The notes under the pieces were generated by a model. That model saw only the letters and a program-made list of their open reading frames with translations, did no database searches and was not told the origin of the DNA. Made by a program: the position numbers and the translations under genes. From G020348185 sp964525045 (GTDB taxonomy: Bacteria > Nitrospirota > Nitrospiria > Nitrospirales > UBA8639), in the NCBI GenBank assembly GCA_964525045.1, contig CAZGFD010000047.1:1-13408 (forward strand): a DNA stretch of 13,408 bases. The letters are read 5' to 3'. Below are positions 13,327 through 13,408 of this stretch, piece by piece (position 1 is the stretch's first letter; the number at the start of each line of letters is the position of its first letter).

Positions 13327-13408
13327 CCCCGGAATCATCAGGCTACACCCTCACTGTGCAAGCCGAACATGGTTTACATTTTAGACCGGGCACATCCTTT
13401 ACACGTTG
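13327..13408 (+). other. End of window; possible start of another gene, not assignable
   Basis: A frame is open from 13321 to the window edge and reads like protein (YTLTVQAEHGLHFRPG). The only candidate start in it is a GTG at 13356, with no ribosome site. Without the downstream sequence this cannot be called a gene. Confidence 0.2.

Noticed and set aside
1..13408. CRISPR array, complete insertion sequence or rRNA gene
   Set aside because: No regularly spaced direct repeats, no transposase ORF and no rRNA-like sequence were seen on either strand.

Overview
This window reads as a bacterial chromosome segment of moderate GC content. It holds housekeeping genes (nagZ, tatA, gpsA, ssrA) mixed with small lineage-specific secreted or membrane proteins. 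The style of the small proteins, the long proline-rich TatA, and the abundant short intergenic palindromes suggest a Nitrospirota (Nitrospira-like) bacterium. That assignment is inference from memory and is not proven by any marker here.

Layout. Positions 1-1359 hold a possible tail of an upstream gene, a dispersed palindromic repeat and nagZ. Positions 1693-3167 (+) hold a protein with two tandem desulforedoxin-like Cys motifs, a PsiE-family membrane protein, and a proline-rich protein of unknown function, with a tRNA-like 3'-half remnant between the last two. Positions 3168-3476 are a repeat-rich spacer between convergent genes. Positions 3477-5389 (-) hold a PuuD-like class I amidotransferase and two unrecognised proteins, one of them probably exported. 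Positions 5639-7259 (+) are a two-gene unit: an oversized TatA-like protein followed by a HEAT-repeat protein. A DoxX/MauE-like membrane protein converges on it, and the two genes share a palindromic pair of stop codons.

The most interesting part is 8137-9213 on the minus strand. It contains an ssrA (tmRNA) gene whose T-loop is interrupted by a 259-nt group I intron closely resembling the Azoarcus tRNA-Ile (IC3) intron. Both splice sites can be placed to the base: the joined exons restore a perfect T-arm, and the 5' splice site sits on a U-G pair in a 7-bp P1 helix. The encoded tag is ANEPLALAA. A strong terminator follows the tmRNA. Just beyond it lies a decayed LAGLIDADG homing endonuclease gene in which the catalytic motif has been lost by a frameshifting deletion. 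This looks like a fossil homing system in which the ribozyme is kept and the endonuclease is dying, with the endonuclease outside the intron.

Positions 9426-10785 (+) are an accessory patch: a Uma2-family nuclease-like protein and a VapBC toxin-antitoxin pair with a perfect 9-bp inverted repeat over its promoter and start codon. Positions 10925-13326 hold an exported peptidoglycan-binding-domain protein whose Shine-Dalgarno site lies in an 8-bp inverted repeat, a zinc-ribbon membrane protein on the minus strand, and gpsA. The last 82 bases contain no gene that can be called securely.
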